Assembly: GCA_963575745.1 (NCBI GenBank)
Contig: CAUYUJ010019893.1
Span: 62,501 to 126,500 of the forward strand
Source of the DNA: Prorocentrum cordatum
Lineage: Eukaryota; Sar; Dinophyceae; Prorocentrales; Prorocentraceae
Length of the DNA stretch: 64,000 nucleotides
Direction of reading: 5' to 3'
The notes below the pieces were generated by a model. That model had not been told where the DNA came from. It saw only the letters and a program-made list of their open reading frames with translations, and made no database searches. Shown here one piece after another: positions 19,181 through 29,437 of the stretch; positions within the stretch are counted from its first letter, which is position 1, and each line of letters starts with the position of its first letter. Made by a program: the position numbers and the translations under genes.

Positions 19181-22009
19181 ATGGTCGATCCCAGAATTCG
19201 ATTAGATGATTGGTTGGCTTCAGACGGTTCTTCCAGCTGCGACGGCTTGTTCGAACACATGGACGTCAACAGTGAGCTCGTCGAGGATTTCGGGCAATCT
19301 GTTGCAGCAGCTGGTCCTGAGCAGGAAGTTGATGAATTATTGATTGGACGGGTGTCTCCCGCCAGTGAGAGTGGCGGACGGCCAGACGGGGGGGAGGAGC
19401 CACCAGAACCAGATGCGGAGCCGCGTTCATGTGAGAACGCAGTATCAATTGCCCAGCCCGTCTTGGAAGCAGCCCGTCCAGCAGCGTCGGAAAGTGCGCT
19501 TCCTGCTCCAGCCGTCGTGTCCGTCAGGGTTGCCAGGGAAATGTTGAAGGAGATCGCAGAACAATCAAAACGTCTCGTGGAAAGTGCGTCGGGCCAGTCA
19601 CGCTGCCTGCTGCCAGAAATTGCGGATTTGAGTGAAAGCGGCGCCCACCCACCCCCACCCCCCGATGAGCTTGCTCCAGGGAGTGCAGACCAGCCCAGTC
19701 GGCCGCTGCCAGATAGCCATCGGGTTCCCAGTGGGACGCCCAAGGTATTCGCCAGCATCGTGAAACTCATGGCGAGTGGGGGCCTGGACCGCATACCCAA
19801 AGATATGAATTTCGGCAAGGTCGTGGATGATATCGTGTCCAGGCGGTGCGCATGGCTGAGAGTCAACACGTACACTGATCATGTTAAGCGGTTGGGTGTC
19901 TCCAGACGAGTATTGCTTTCCACAGCCTCCCGATTGGCATGCATCTCGTTGTTGCTGTTGTATTGGCAGATGCGGGATAACATCACTAAGCTATGTGAGA
20001 CTGTAGTGGCAGCTGCCGACGGGATACTGCATACTCTATCTACGTGCTGGCGGTACGACGAAACCCCAATGGAAATGACGCTCATCGGCCAGGATCTGTT
20101 GTACGGTCTGCCCGACGAGGTCTTGGAGAGGCTCGAGCAGGTGCCCAATGATGCTACTAACACGGTTGGCGAACGGGACACTGGTGTTGCTAAGTTATTG
20201 CAGTCCGAGGTCGTGGTCGGGGCATTGGTTCGCATGCATTTGACATGGGTCTTATTCACATGGATGCCGCCCTTGCCCCTTCTGTGCATGGCCCGAACGA
20301 CAACATCGAAATTCTAAGTGTGTTCAGACTTGTTGCAGCAGCTGTTGAATTTGGATGACGTTGGCCCGAAGTTCAAGCGGCAGCAGCGGTGCGTGGCCAG
20401 CGACGGGGGCCAGGCTATCGAACGGGCTGAGCGAGCACGAGCACTTACACGAGAAAAGGAGGCTGCCGCTGCTGCTCTTCGCACGCAGTGTTTCGTGCAC
20501 AAGTGCTGTAATGCGAGGGGAGATGTATGCGGCCTGATGAAGCCAGTCGTGTCCAAACTGAAGCACGTGTCCTTGTCGCTATCGCTTCAGAACCGCTTGA
20601 AGATATTTCGCGGTGCGGTTCGTCGCGCGCTCTGCGAGGCGACCATCGCGAGGCACGACTTGAGCCTTCGCGAGTCTCTGTGGAACGTTCGAGCGTTGAA
20701 CAGTGTATTACCCGATGCGCCAGAGAATGCTGTGCGCAGGAGCGAGTTGCTTGCGCTGTTCAACGGGCCATGGGAATATTGCAAAGGGCAGGTAATCGTG
20801 CACTCGACTGGGGGCGAGAGCGACGATGCCATCACCAAGCAGCCTGTTACCAGAGGGACCCGAGCATTAGTCTGGAACGGCCCTGGATCATTTCCCAGCC
20901 GCAGCTGGACTCATTGCGAAGCTGCCGCCCAATGGACCTGCATCATGGAATTGGTTTTTGGCGTGTTCTCCACCGCGTATCGGGATTATGCGGAAACGCT
21001 TTGCAGCATTCCCAGGCGCGCTTGCCGCGGGCCGCCTGCCGTGGGCGACGCCGCCGACGATGGCGATCGGCCATTGCCATTACCTCTCGAGGACGCCCCT
21101 GGAGAGGAGGGTGATTGTGAGAGAGCCGAGGGCATCGACGGCGGCATTGAGCCCGACGTCAAGATGCCAGACCATGAGGAGAAAAAAGGACGACGTCTAC
21201 TCCGGAGAGGAAAAAGGAGAGAGCAACACAGATTTCGACGGTCAGTCTGCGAATGGATTGATTCTGGCAGCGTGCTTGCCGATAGCGCTACCTTGTTCAT
21301 AACCCTTGTCCCGCACATCAACGTCATGGAGAAACTGTTGTACATTGCTGGAGATAGATGGGGGAAGAAGCAAAGGGATATCGAGTCCAACGCTGCTCGC
21401 CAGGAGGGTTCAACAAGCGGCGTCGACTTGGGCGCCTTTCCGAAGCGGGACCTTCGGCTACCTTTGGCGTGCGACGGCGTCGTGGAGAGTACGTTCATCG
21501 ACGAGACGTGGAGGCTGATGTCAGATTCAGATGCGTGGCAAACTATTCCAGCAACGCACATGACTAAGGAGTGGCAGGCCAAGGTGTTTATGATGCTGTC
21601 GCGCGGCCTCTGCATCATGCGCGAGCTGCGCACCGATCATTGCAATTATCCGTACAAGACGTTCGGGATCATCAGCAACCCTGAGCTCGCAACAGAGGTG
21701 GTGAGAGATGCCGAGTGCGGTAAAGGGATGGATGCATGGTCTATGCAGTTTGTTATTTTCCACGATAAGCAGTTGCTTTCGCCCAGTGCCCAGGCCGACC
21801 TGAGGAGCACTGCGCTTCTCATGGCAGACGAGACAGTTCAAATCGAATACCGCCATCAGAAAAGAAACAGGCGTTTCCAGGTGGGGAGGTCCGTGCAACG
21901 ACGAGTTGTTGATATGTATGGCCTGAACACATATTGGATCAATGAGCAGTTGGAGGCTGCGGCCAGGGGCTGGTGGGGACATAAATCGACTGCCAGAGCC
22001 GAGCGTTGA
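19181..22009 (+). pseudogene. Large uncharacterised dinoflagellate ORF with one in-frame stop, copy A
   Basis: A single reading frame of 942 codons from ATG 19181 to TGA 22007-22009, broken only by TAA at 20315-20317. The first part (378 aa) has an acidic/Pro-rich N-terminus and a helical core (RYDETPMEMTL, GVAKLLQSE). The second (563 aa) has QLLNLDDVGPKFKRQQR, SDGG, RLKIFRGAVRRALCEATIA and a Cys/Trp-bearing middle. I recall multicopy, functionally uncharacterised dinoflagellate proteins with this motif order (YDET, FxRQQRVVxSDGG, FRRALREEI), but cannot confirm it. CTAAGTGTGTTCAG|AC around the stop resembles a 3' splice site, so the stop may lie in an unspliced intron. Copy B is identical, stop included. 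Confidence 0.5.
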
Positions 22010-23106
22010 CGCGCCGCCAGCGGGGGCGGCGACGACGACCAGGGCCACCAGGGCCAGGGCGAGCCGACGCCGAAGTCTCGCAAGCTATCGTCCTGGGATG
22101 CCTTTCGCGGCGAACAGACGGCGGGGCTGCAGGGGGCGGCTCGCCCGTCAGTCATGGGAGTTGTCCGGGAGGTACGCGGAGCTCGATGAAGAGGGCCTCC
22201 AGAAATACAAGGAGTTGGCAGTGAAAGCCAACGATGCACGGGACGCAGGGAACATGGGGCCACTCGGCGGTGGCGGCGGTGCGCGGCCGCGCGCCGCCCC
22301 CGCGCTTGAGGCTCGCCAGTCGTCGGATATGCAGCTGGCACTCCTCGGCCCAGATCAGCTCGTCGCGAGAGGTCGAGAAGCACGGCAGGCGCTTCGGAGG
22401 TGTCGAGCTTCCGCGCCGGCATCATCCGAGGCCGATGCCGCCGAGAAATGCTTCGCGGGAGACCTCGCCGACTGGCCCCCTGGCGGCACTCGAAGGCATA
22501 TATCCTCACCACCTCCGCCGTGATCACGATGGTGGGGGCGCTGAAGATTGGAACGCCATGCTTGGGCGACGCTTGTACATGATGTCTGCGAGGTTCCCGC
22601 AGTGTAGGATGATGGCGGGGCAGATTGCCTCTTTGAGAGCACGCGGCGGCAACCATGACGTGTCTCTTACGCTTGGCCTTATCGACGCTACGCACGACGC
22701 ATCGTGCAGGGTGGTGCAGGACAGCGTCGTGCCAGAGGTTGCAGGAGCAACGCCTCCCCCACTGGCGACTTATCTATGCAGGGCTGCTAATCGCTGTCTG
22801 TGCAACCCGTTCGGTGGGAACTCCGAGCGCATACGGGAGAACATAGAGAAGGCATCTAAAGCATTCCAGCACGAGGCGGGTGACGATGCATCCTTCGATC
22901 GCGGCGAAGTCGTCGCCATGTTCATCGGCAGGGCTCTCCGCTCAGACATCCCGAACCAGCTCAGGGACACGCTGGGCTTCTTCCTCGCCCACGCGGTGTT
23001 CCAGAAGCTCAAGCCGTACAGGCTTAGTTGGGGCCGACTTGTTCAGGACAGGCGGGGGTTGCATGATCGGGGCAATCAGCATAGCAAGCAACCGATGAGT
23101 GAATGA
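22010..23106 (+). CDS. Possible C-terminal exons of the preceding ORF, copy A
   Basis: Frames change here. One phase reads KLSSWDAFRGEQ and another SWELSGRYAELDEEGLQKYKE (22150-22215), which together resemble a weak HMG-box-like pattern. A third phase stays open to TGA at 23104-23106 with a helical, transposon-protein-like tail. Join points could not be fixed, and coding status is uncertain. Confidence 0.3.
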
Positions 23107-23928
23107 GTGATGCAGGGCTAATGATGATGGGAGGAGCGGCGGGGTAGGGCGTTTCAGGAGTAGGGGTGCGGGGGGGGGGGGGGGGGGCGGAGAGACAAGC
23201 GCACGCGTGTGATGTGCGTCAGCCTCACCAGCGATTAGCTAGCACAGCATCGGGGCACTCGGGCAACGATTTGCTCGTCGGGAGGGGGCCTGGATGGGGC
23301 ATGCTGACAGGTCTTTGTATGATTAACTCTTGCATTGCATCCCAGTCGCCCCGCCCCCAATGCCAGCGGCCCCCCCACCCAGCAACGCAGCTCAAATCAC
23401 TAGTGCATGCCGGGCCCCGAAAGAAAACCGCGGGAGTGCCTCGGGATCCACCGCCATCGCATCGATCCTCACACTCGCCCTCATATTGGCTTCTCGCGCC
23501 CTCTCCCTGTGCAAGAGCCCGAGCATTGGTGCCCCGCTCTCCCGCAGCGGGGTGCAGGGGCGAGCGGGGGCGAGCACCGAGTAGGTGGACACGCATGCGC
23601 GAGCTTCGACGCTAACCCCCTCGCCCTCATCACCTCGCCCCCCGCCCGACTCCATCCTTATCTTCCGCCCTCCTTCCTCAGCTCTCCGCTATCCCTCCTT
23701 CGCCCCTCCATTGTCATCCCCCTTGATTGCGTCATTCCTTCCCCGCGCCCTTGCCTCCCATGCCAAACCATCGCCTCCTCTCTCATACCGAGCCCTCGCC
23801 CGCGTCCATGATGTCTAGCCCTCCCCCGCCCTCGCGGGGAGGGCGATGGCGATCGTCGGCTGGATTGCGCCGCTCTGGACGGAGCTCGTCTCGAGGATAA
23901 GCTGCAACTGGAAGGTCGCCGTCTTCCC
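23107..23928. other. Intergenic, no gene recognised
   Basis: An 18-base G-run (23171-23188) and C-rich low-complexity DNA. The duplicated segment is last seen at 23301, where copy B meets the window end. An imperfect 14-bp inverted pair (CTGCAACTGGAAGG / CCTTTCCAGTTGCAG) spans 23903-23969. Confidence 0.4.
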
Positions 23929-24734
23929 GTGCTTGCTCAGTTAGGCAACCGTGCTCCTTTCCAGTTGCAGGTGCGTTTCGACCAGTCGATGTACTGGGAA
24001 GTTGTTTTCTGGGATGTGAGCTTGAGGCGCGAGCGCGTCGGTGTTTTCAGGCCGTCTCGCTTCGAAGCTCACCTTCGTGATTGCACGATTTTAAACATCT
24101 GGGACCCTAGGAAATTCAAGAGGGAACGGCTGGCAGCGAGGGCTCTATACTGGGCGGCAGAGGCTAGTTCTTCCGAGCCAGGTGATGGATCGGATCATGC
24201 CCCACGTCCTCAGCCGTCGTCCGACGAGGACTTTTTTTTCGATGAAGTCGCTTGGGAGTTGTTCGGGTCGCCCTCTGCGTGCGGGGACGAGGGGGGCCAC
24301 AGCGCTGCCCCTACCCCTCCCATCGGGCCTGGGGGCAGCGAGGGCGAATGTCCCCCCCGCGAGGCAGCGGCGCCAGGGCCTCCGTTGCCACCTCCCCCCG
24401 CGCCTCCTGCCGCCCCTCCAGCAAGTTCCTCGGGTGGTTCGGTTGTCCAGTTGCGCCTGGGCGTGCTTGACGCGCAGCGCGCCCCCTCTAAGCGGTCGAA
24501 GTGCACCGTATGTGGTGAATGTATTCCCCTGCGGGGTTTGCGCTTGGAGGTTTCCGTGGCCCAGAGGAAGCATCATGTTATCGGCACGTCGTTTGCGCCG
24601 CGTTCGATGATACCCCGCACCCTGAAGGTAGCGTTCGCATCGTCCAAGACGCCAGAGGGCGCGATGTGTGGACTGAGAGCGAGACTGCCGATATCGATGC
24701 GTGCATTGCGAGGCTGAGGAGGCCTCCAGCATAG
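23929..24734 (+). pseudogene. Frameshifted PARP-type zinc-finger ORF
   Basis: The first frame (from 23929, no clear ATG) has an N-terminal ordered block (RFDQSMYWEVVFWDVSLRRE), an acidic/Pro-rich linker and SKRSKCTVCGECIPLRGLRLEV. That is the CxxC...IP-G-LR half of a PARP-type zinc finger. The second half, CYRHVVCAAF (H-x2-C), lies in another phase (24571-24600) and continues to TAG 24732-24734. A single-base shift around 24555-24570 would join them. It could be a pseudogene, an unrecognised mini-intron or a sequence error. DNA-nick sensing is known for PARP fingers in PARP1; nothing here shows a catalytic domain. Confidence 0.4.
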
Positions 24735-25240
24735 TGCGCGCGTGTGCTGTCACTGTTGCTTTCTGTGCTTTGATACTGACAAGGTAAATGTGATTCGTGT
24801 TACCCCCTGCCATCGGCCCATTGTCACCTCCCCCCCCCCGTCTGGGTTGATTCCCGCGCGCGGCGCGGGAGGCGGAAGGCGTCGATGCATCGTGTAATGT
24901 TGTATTAGCAGCCCCTTCTTTGGCACCCAAGGCACACATCTTATCGTGAGTTTCACATCCAGGGTGAGCCGTCCATAACGCATGAGTCGATTGCTCATTT
25001 ACTCGCATATAATCACTCCGTGCTCGCTGGCGGGAACACCTCAACAGCTCATAAGTTCACAACTGCGTGGCAACATCTCCTGAACAGCAATCGCGTTTGG
25101 GCCGCATTTGGGCGGGGGAACTATCGTTTGAAATACTGGGCGCTTCGCGCGCCGAGAACGGCGACATACGACCAGTCCCAGTGACAGCTACTGAACCCAT
25201 GATGGGCCCCTGGTGGTCGCCCGTCACTGCCCGTCGCCGC
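24735..25240. other. Intergenic, no gene recognised
   Basis: Mixed sequence with a C-run near 24830. No domain or repeat of note. Confidence 0.4.
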
Positions 25241-25450
25241 CGCCAGGCGCCACTTGCATTGCTTTGCGTTGTATTGCGTCGGGCTGCAAATCATTTCAAT
25301 GTATTGCGCTGCTCCTCGTGTTCTTGCACTGCGTTGCTATGCTTAGCATTGCAGTGCGTTGCTTATCAGTGTTCTAAGTTGCCTTGCGTCGTTTGTTGAG
25401 GCGCTGCAATGCATGGCATCGAATTGCACAGCATTTCTTTGCGTTGCACC
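25240..25450 (+). repeat. Degenerate TTGCATTGCGTTGC repeat
   Basis: Short units of TTGC(A/G)TTG recur irregularly. Non-coding. Confidence 0.6.
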
Positions 25451-25773
25451 TTCCCGCGCTTTTTTTCGACTCGGCACATAGATTGCATGGGATGCATGCA
25501 GTTCTCGACGTCTCTGGCACCACAAATACTACACCACCTTTACTGCGCCGCAGATTCTCCTTTCTAAAAGACTAATAGATTCTACCCCCCCCCCCACCCC
25601 CCTGGACTTATCGGTTCCCCCGCGCGTGCTGTAAAGTACATATGATTCTGACCGCATGTCCATCCTAAATATGAATTCATACCATCCCAGCCAAGCCGGG
25701 TTCCCCCCCCTGCGGTTCCCTTGTAAAACAATCTATGCGGTGACATGTTTTGTTCTAACACAGCACTTTGTCA
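25451..25773. other. Intergenic, no gene recognised
   Basis: Contains a C-run (25580-25600). No coding evidence. Confidence 0.4.
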
Positions 25774-26260
25774 CGAATCCCTTGCAACAAATGCGACGAA
25801 GTGCACGCGCGCGCGTCGCGGTGCGCGCATGCCGAAATCCTTCAAAAACCTTCGGTTCCGGAGAGATTTCAAAATTAAATTTCAAAAAAAAAAAAAAAAA
25901 AAAAACATGTAAAAAACACATGGTTCCGCAACGCTGATTCAAAAACAAACTTACGCGCGAGCTCTTGCGAAATCTTAAGAAAAACCATAGGTTTTCCAAG
26001 ATTTTCACAAAATGCTACCAAACGGGCTTCGCGCGCGCATGTCGAAATCTGTCGAACGCTCTTGCGCGTGTGCCGTCGCGAGAATCCTCTGCAAAAAATG
26101 GTGCGAAGTGCAGGCGCGCGCGTCGCCGCGGGCGTATGCCGAAATCCTTCAAAAACCTTCGGTTTCGGAAGAATTTCGAAATCGTGCGTCCAAAAAACTT
26201 ACAAAAACACAAGGTTTCGCAACACGGGTTTACAACAAAATTGTGCGCGCGCGCTCTTGC
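25774..26260 (+). repeat. ~300-bp tandem repeat, about one and a half units
   Basis: CGCGCGTCGC...ATGCCGAAATCCTTC then AAAAACCTTCGGTT is present near 25820 and again near 26120. GCGCGAGCTCTTGCG-like text recurs near 25956, 26056 and 26246. A 22-A run (25884-25905) lies in the first unit. Confidence 0.7.
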
Positions 26261-26293
26261 GTCGTCGTCGTCGTCGTCGTCCTCCCTCCTCCC

Positions 26294-26328
<35 letters not shown>

Positions 26329-26447
26329 TTCTGTCTTTCCTCGTCGTCTTTGGCGTCGTCGTCGTTTCCGTCGTCGTTGTCGCCGTGGTCGTCCTCCTCC
26401 CTCGTTGTCTTCGTCGGCGTCTCGTCGTTGTCCCTCCTATTTCGTCG

Positions 26448-26481
<34 letters not shown>

Positions 26482-26935
26482 TTCTTCACTCCTCCCTCGT
26501 CGTTATCCTCCTCCCTCGTCGTCGTCGTCCGTCGTCGGCGTCTCGTCGTCGTCCCTCCTATTTCGTCGCCGTCGTCGTCGTCTTCGTCGTCGTTGTCATC
26601 GTCGTCGTCTTCCCTCCTCCCTCGTCGTTGTCGTCGTCGGCGTCGCCGTCCTTCCTCCTTCTTCGTCGTTGGCGTCGTCGCCGTCTTCCCTCCTCCATCG
26701 TCGTTGTCGTCGTTGTCGCCGTCGTCGTTTTTTCTCCTCCCTCGTCGTCGTCTCCGTTGGCGACGTCGTCGTCGTCTTCGTCGTCGTCGTCGGCGTCGTT
26801 GTCGTCGTCGTCGGTGTCGTCGTCGTCGTTGTCGTCGTCGAAAACATTGGAGACGTCGTCGGTGTCGTCGCAGTCGCTGTCGGCGGCGCCGTCGTCGTCG
26901 ATGTCGCTGTCGTCGTCGGCATCGGTGTCGTGGCC
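26261..26935 (+). repeat. (TCG)n-based compound minisatellite
   Basis: TCG triplets interrupted by CCTCCCTCC blocks, in units of roughly 100-130 bp. Every phase on both strands is open (Ser/Val/Arg one way, Asp/Thr/Arg the other). This explains the very long but spurious frames here. Confidence 0.9.
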
Positions 26936-27123
26936 AAGTGCCACGCAGTACCTGCCGCCACGGTCTTGTATGAAGATGTCTTGCGACCAAGTTGCGGGTG
27001 GGAGGGTGGGATGTTTGCACGAGCAGTGGAGAGGACAGCTTCAAGACAGTCGAAGTGGATGGCACCGCATAGATTGCACCAGCCTCCCCCCTCCTCCCCC
27101 GCCCCCCCTCCTCTCCCCACCTC

Positions 27124-27924
27124 GTGGCCGCGTCGGCCCACGCCTTCCAGCTGCCGCCCCCGCCGCGGCCGTCGCGGCGGCCCCGCACGCGGGCGCAGCA
27201 GCCCGTTGTGGTGCCGCCGCCAAAGTGCGATCGTGCTCAGCGTGCGCCGAGTGCGCCGAGTGCGCTGTCGCCCGCCCTCCCGCCAGCCTGGCGTCCGCGG
27301 GCGAAGGCGGCGCCGCCGCTTAAGCCGCTTGCGCCGAGTGCGCCGTTGTTCCACGCCCCACCGCGTGCGCCGAGCGCGCTGCCGCGCCAAGGCGCGCCCG
27401 TCACTCCACCGCGCCGCGGCGCGCCCACCACCCCGCCACTCCGCGGAGCTGGCATCGCCGAGGGGCCAGCGAGGGCGCACGCCCCGCATGGCGGCTGCGA
27501 TTTCCAAGTGGGGCCAGCGGTGGCGCCTCGCCCTGCTGGCGACCGTTCGCGCAGCCCTGGTCGCGAGCCTCGCGGTCAGTCGCGGGGCCCCGAGCAGCAG
27601 TCAGGGTCGAGGATACAGCTCGTGCCCGACGATGATGGGCTCGACGTCGTCGACAACAACGGTGATTGTGTGCGGGTCAGCGCCGCGCTCGTCCGTCGTT
27701 GGCAGGAGGTTGACTACTTGTTTTTTGATTTCAAGCGCCTTTCGGGCGAGTGCAGCAAGCGTTCGAGCGAGCTCGACATGCTCGCCGAGAAGTGCGACCC
27801 AGCTTACGACAAATGGCGCACCGCTGAGGTGGCGGCCGATGCCGCCAGTCAGTACCTCCCGCAGGAGGTCAGACGTGATGTCCGCCACCATGTGCGGGCT
27901 CACGGCGGCCGAGATGATCATTGA
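27124..27924 (+). CDS. Hypothetical protein, Ala/Pro-rich
   Basis: A 266-codon frame, not recognised. Residues 1-120 are Ala/Pro-rich with RAPSAPSAL-type micro-repeats derived from GCGCCGAGTGCGCC. Residues about 160-250 are less biased (VDNNGDCVRVSAALVRRWQEV, then helical Glu/Lys/Cys text) and could be a real coiled region. No start context or spliced leader is visible, and the frame may be incidental. Confidence 0.3.
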   Translation: MAASAHAFQLPPPPRPSRRPRTRAQQPVVVPPPKCDRAQRAPSAPSALSPALPPAWRPRAKAAPPLKPLAPSAPLFHAPPRAPSALPRQGAPVTPPRRGAPTTPPLRGAGIAEGPARAHAPHGGCDFQVGPAVAPRPAGDRSRSPGREPRGQSRGPEQQSGSRIQLVPDDDGLDVVDNNGDCVRVSAALVRRWQEVDYLFFDFKRLSGECSKRSSELDMLAEKCDPAYDKWRTAEVAADAASQYLPQEVRRDVRHHVRAHGGRDDH

Positions 27925-28745
27925 GCATGCTCTGGGCAAACCTGCAAACCCCCCACCTCCACCTCGCCCTCTCCAGGCGGAGGAGGGGGGGGAGGAGGAA
28001 GGGAGAGGGGGAGGAGGAGGGGGGCGAGGAGGAGGAGGAGGAAGAGCAGCAGGAGGAACAGGAGGAGGACAAGGCAAAATCCAGGGCGCATCAGCGATGT
28101 TGCTGAACAGCCTCCCGTCCCATGCCGCCTCTTCACACGTCCATAGATGCGATTCCTTTTTCACACGCAGTCGCAATATGTTTTACACGCGTGCGCTTGA
28201 CACGATGATATGTACTGCACGGTCGTTTTAATACGATACGGCCACATTACGACATGTTCGTGCTAGGGATGGGGCGGCAGGAACCGGGATGGGGGAGGGG
28301 GGGGGGGGGGTGGGGGGGGGGGGCGGGGGGGGTGAGACACGGGGCGTTGTGATTCCACAGCGAGGACACAACGCCGAAATATGATTTTGAGCATCGCCGA
28401 TGTTTTCGAACATTGTGGAATACTTGTTACAGCACAATGGGGACATAGTCAAACACCAACGTATCCACCATTTGAGGGATTATCATGCAACCATCCTCAT
28501 GTGACCCACAACGTTACGGGAACAGTACCATTATGCTTACGTATATTACGGGCATGCATGTGCGACAGCACTATTCAATCATTGATGTCATGCTGAGTTA
28601 ATACATTTGCAATAACGATTTGTTTGAAACGCAAGTGACATAATCCAGACATTGTTTGGGGCACCATGTATACATTCGCAAGACATCCCTAGGGCATTAA
28701 ACTTTAAATGCCGAATCATTCTTCGGACATCATGAACACGCATTG
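27925..28745. other. Intergenic with GGA- and G-rich tracts
   Basis: GGAGGA-rich 27970-28070 and long G-runs 28290-28335. The remainder (28380-28740) is AT-richer and unassigned. Confidence 0.5.
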
Positions 28746-28749
28746 AAAA

Positions 28750-29383
28750 GGCGACCCTGGCGACGGACCCATAGCCGCGCTGTTGGGGGCACCGCGGGGC
28801 AGGCGGTTGGCACGGGGGAACGCGCCATGGGGCCGCGAAGCGCGTGAGACTTGTGAACATGGAAAGGGTCCGCCAGCATGCGGCGGGAACCAAATGTGGG
28901 CTGCTGGGGGAGGTGGGGCGCGTGGGAAATGCAGCGCATAAGGCTTTCCGTGATTCTTTCCATAGGGCCCCGAAGCGCGTGATGGGTGTGGCGATGTGCG
29001 CGCGGGGAGCGCGTGCGCACTGTGTTCCTGTGTCCTTTGGTGAAATTCCATTTGGTGCCGAGAAGCGCGGGGCGGTTGCCGCGGGAAACAGGGGGGCGAG
29101 ATGCATGCGGACTGCGCCGAAGGACCTTCAGTGAAAGTCCGCATTGGGCTGCGAAGCGTGCATGGGGCGTGCCGAAATTGGTTGTGCGAGGCGCGAGCGA
29201 CGGGTGCTACTGCTGGGACGTTCGACGGGCCTCCGCATAGGGCCCCGAAGTGCGTGATGGCTGTGCCGAACTGGGCCGAGTGGGGCGGGTGCGAACCCAT
29301 TGGGGCCTTCGGCTGAGCTCCCTATGGGGCCAAGTACAGCGAGGAGGGCGCGTGCGCATGGGCGTGGGGTGGTGTGTGTGTGA

Positions 29384-29437
<54 letters not shown>

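Larger units (their letters stand above)
11418..23301 (+). repeat. Segmental duplication, copy A
   Basis: Pairs with 51681-64000 (window end) in the same orientation. Offset is 40,263 in the left part and 40,699 in the right. Homology starts exactly at the trans-splice acceptor; sequences left of it are unrelated. About 23 substitutions by my count fall in 11418-12616. None were seen from there to ~15930. A few substitutions and indels fall in the foldback/minisatellite region, plus a 424-bp net insertion in copy B, and none after ~17520. Confidence 0.95.

Noticed and set aside
26199-27507. Antisense Asp/Thr-rich frames that resemble acidic repeat proteins
   Set aside because: Complement of the same TCG minisatellite.
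25965-28231. 739- and 452-codon frames over the TCG region
   Set aside because: Triplet minisatellite plus Ala/Pro-rich DNA; the long frame only reflects absence of stops. A shorter 27124-27924 frame is kept at low confidence.
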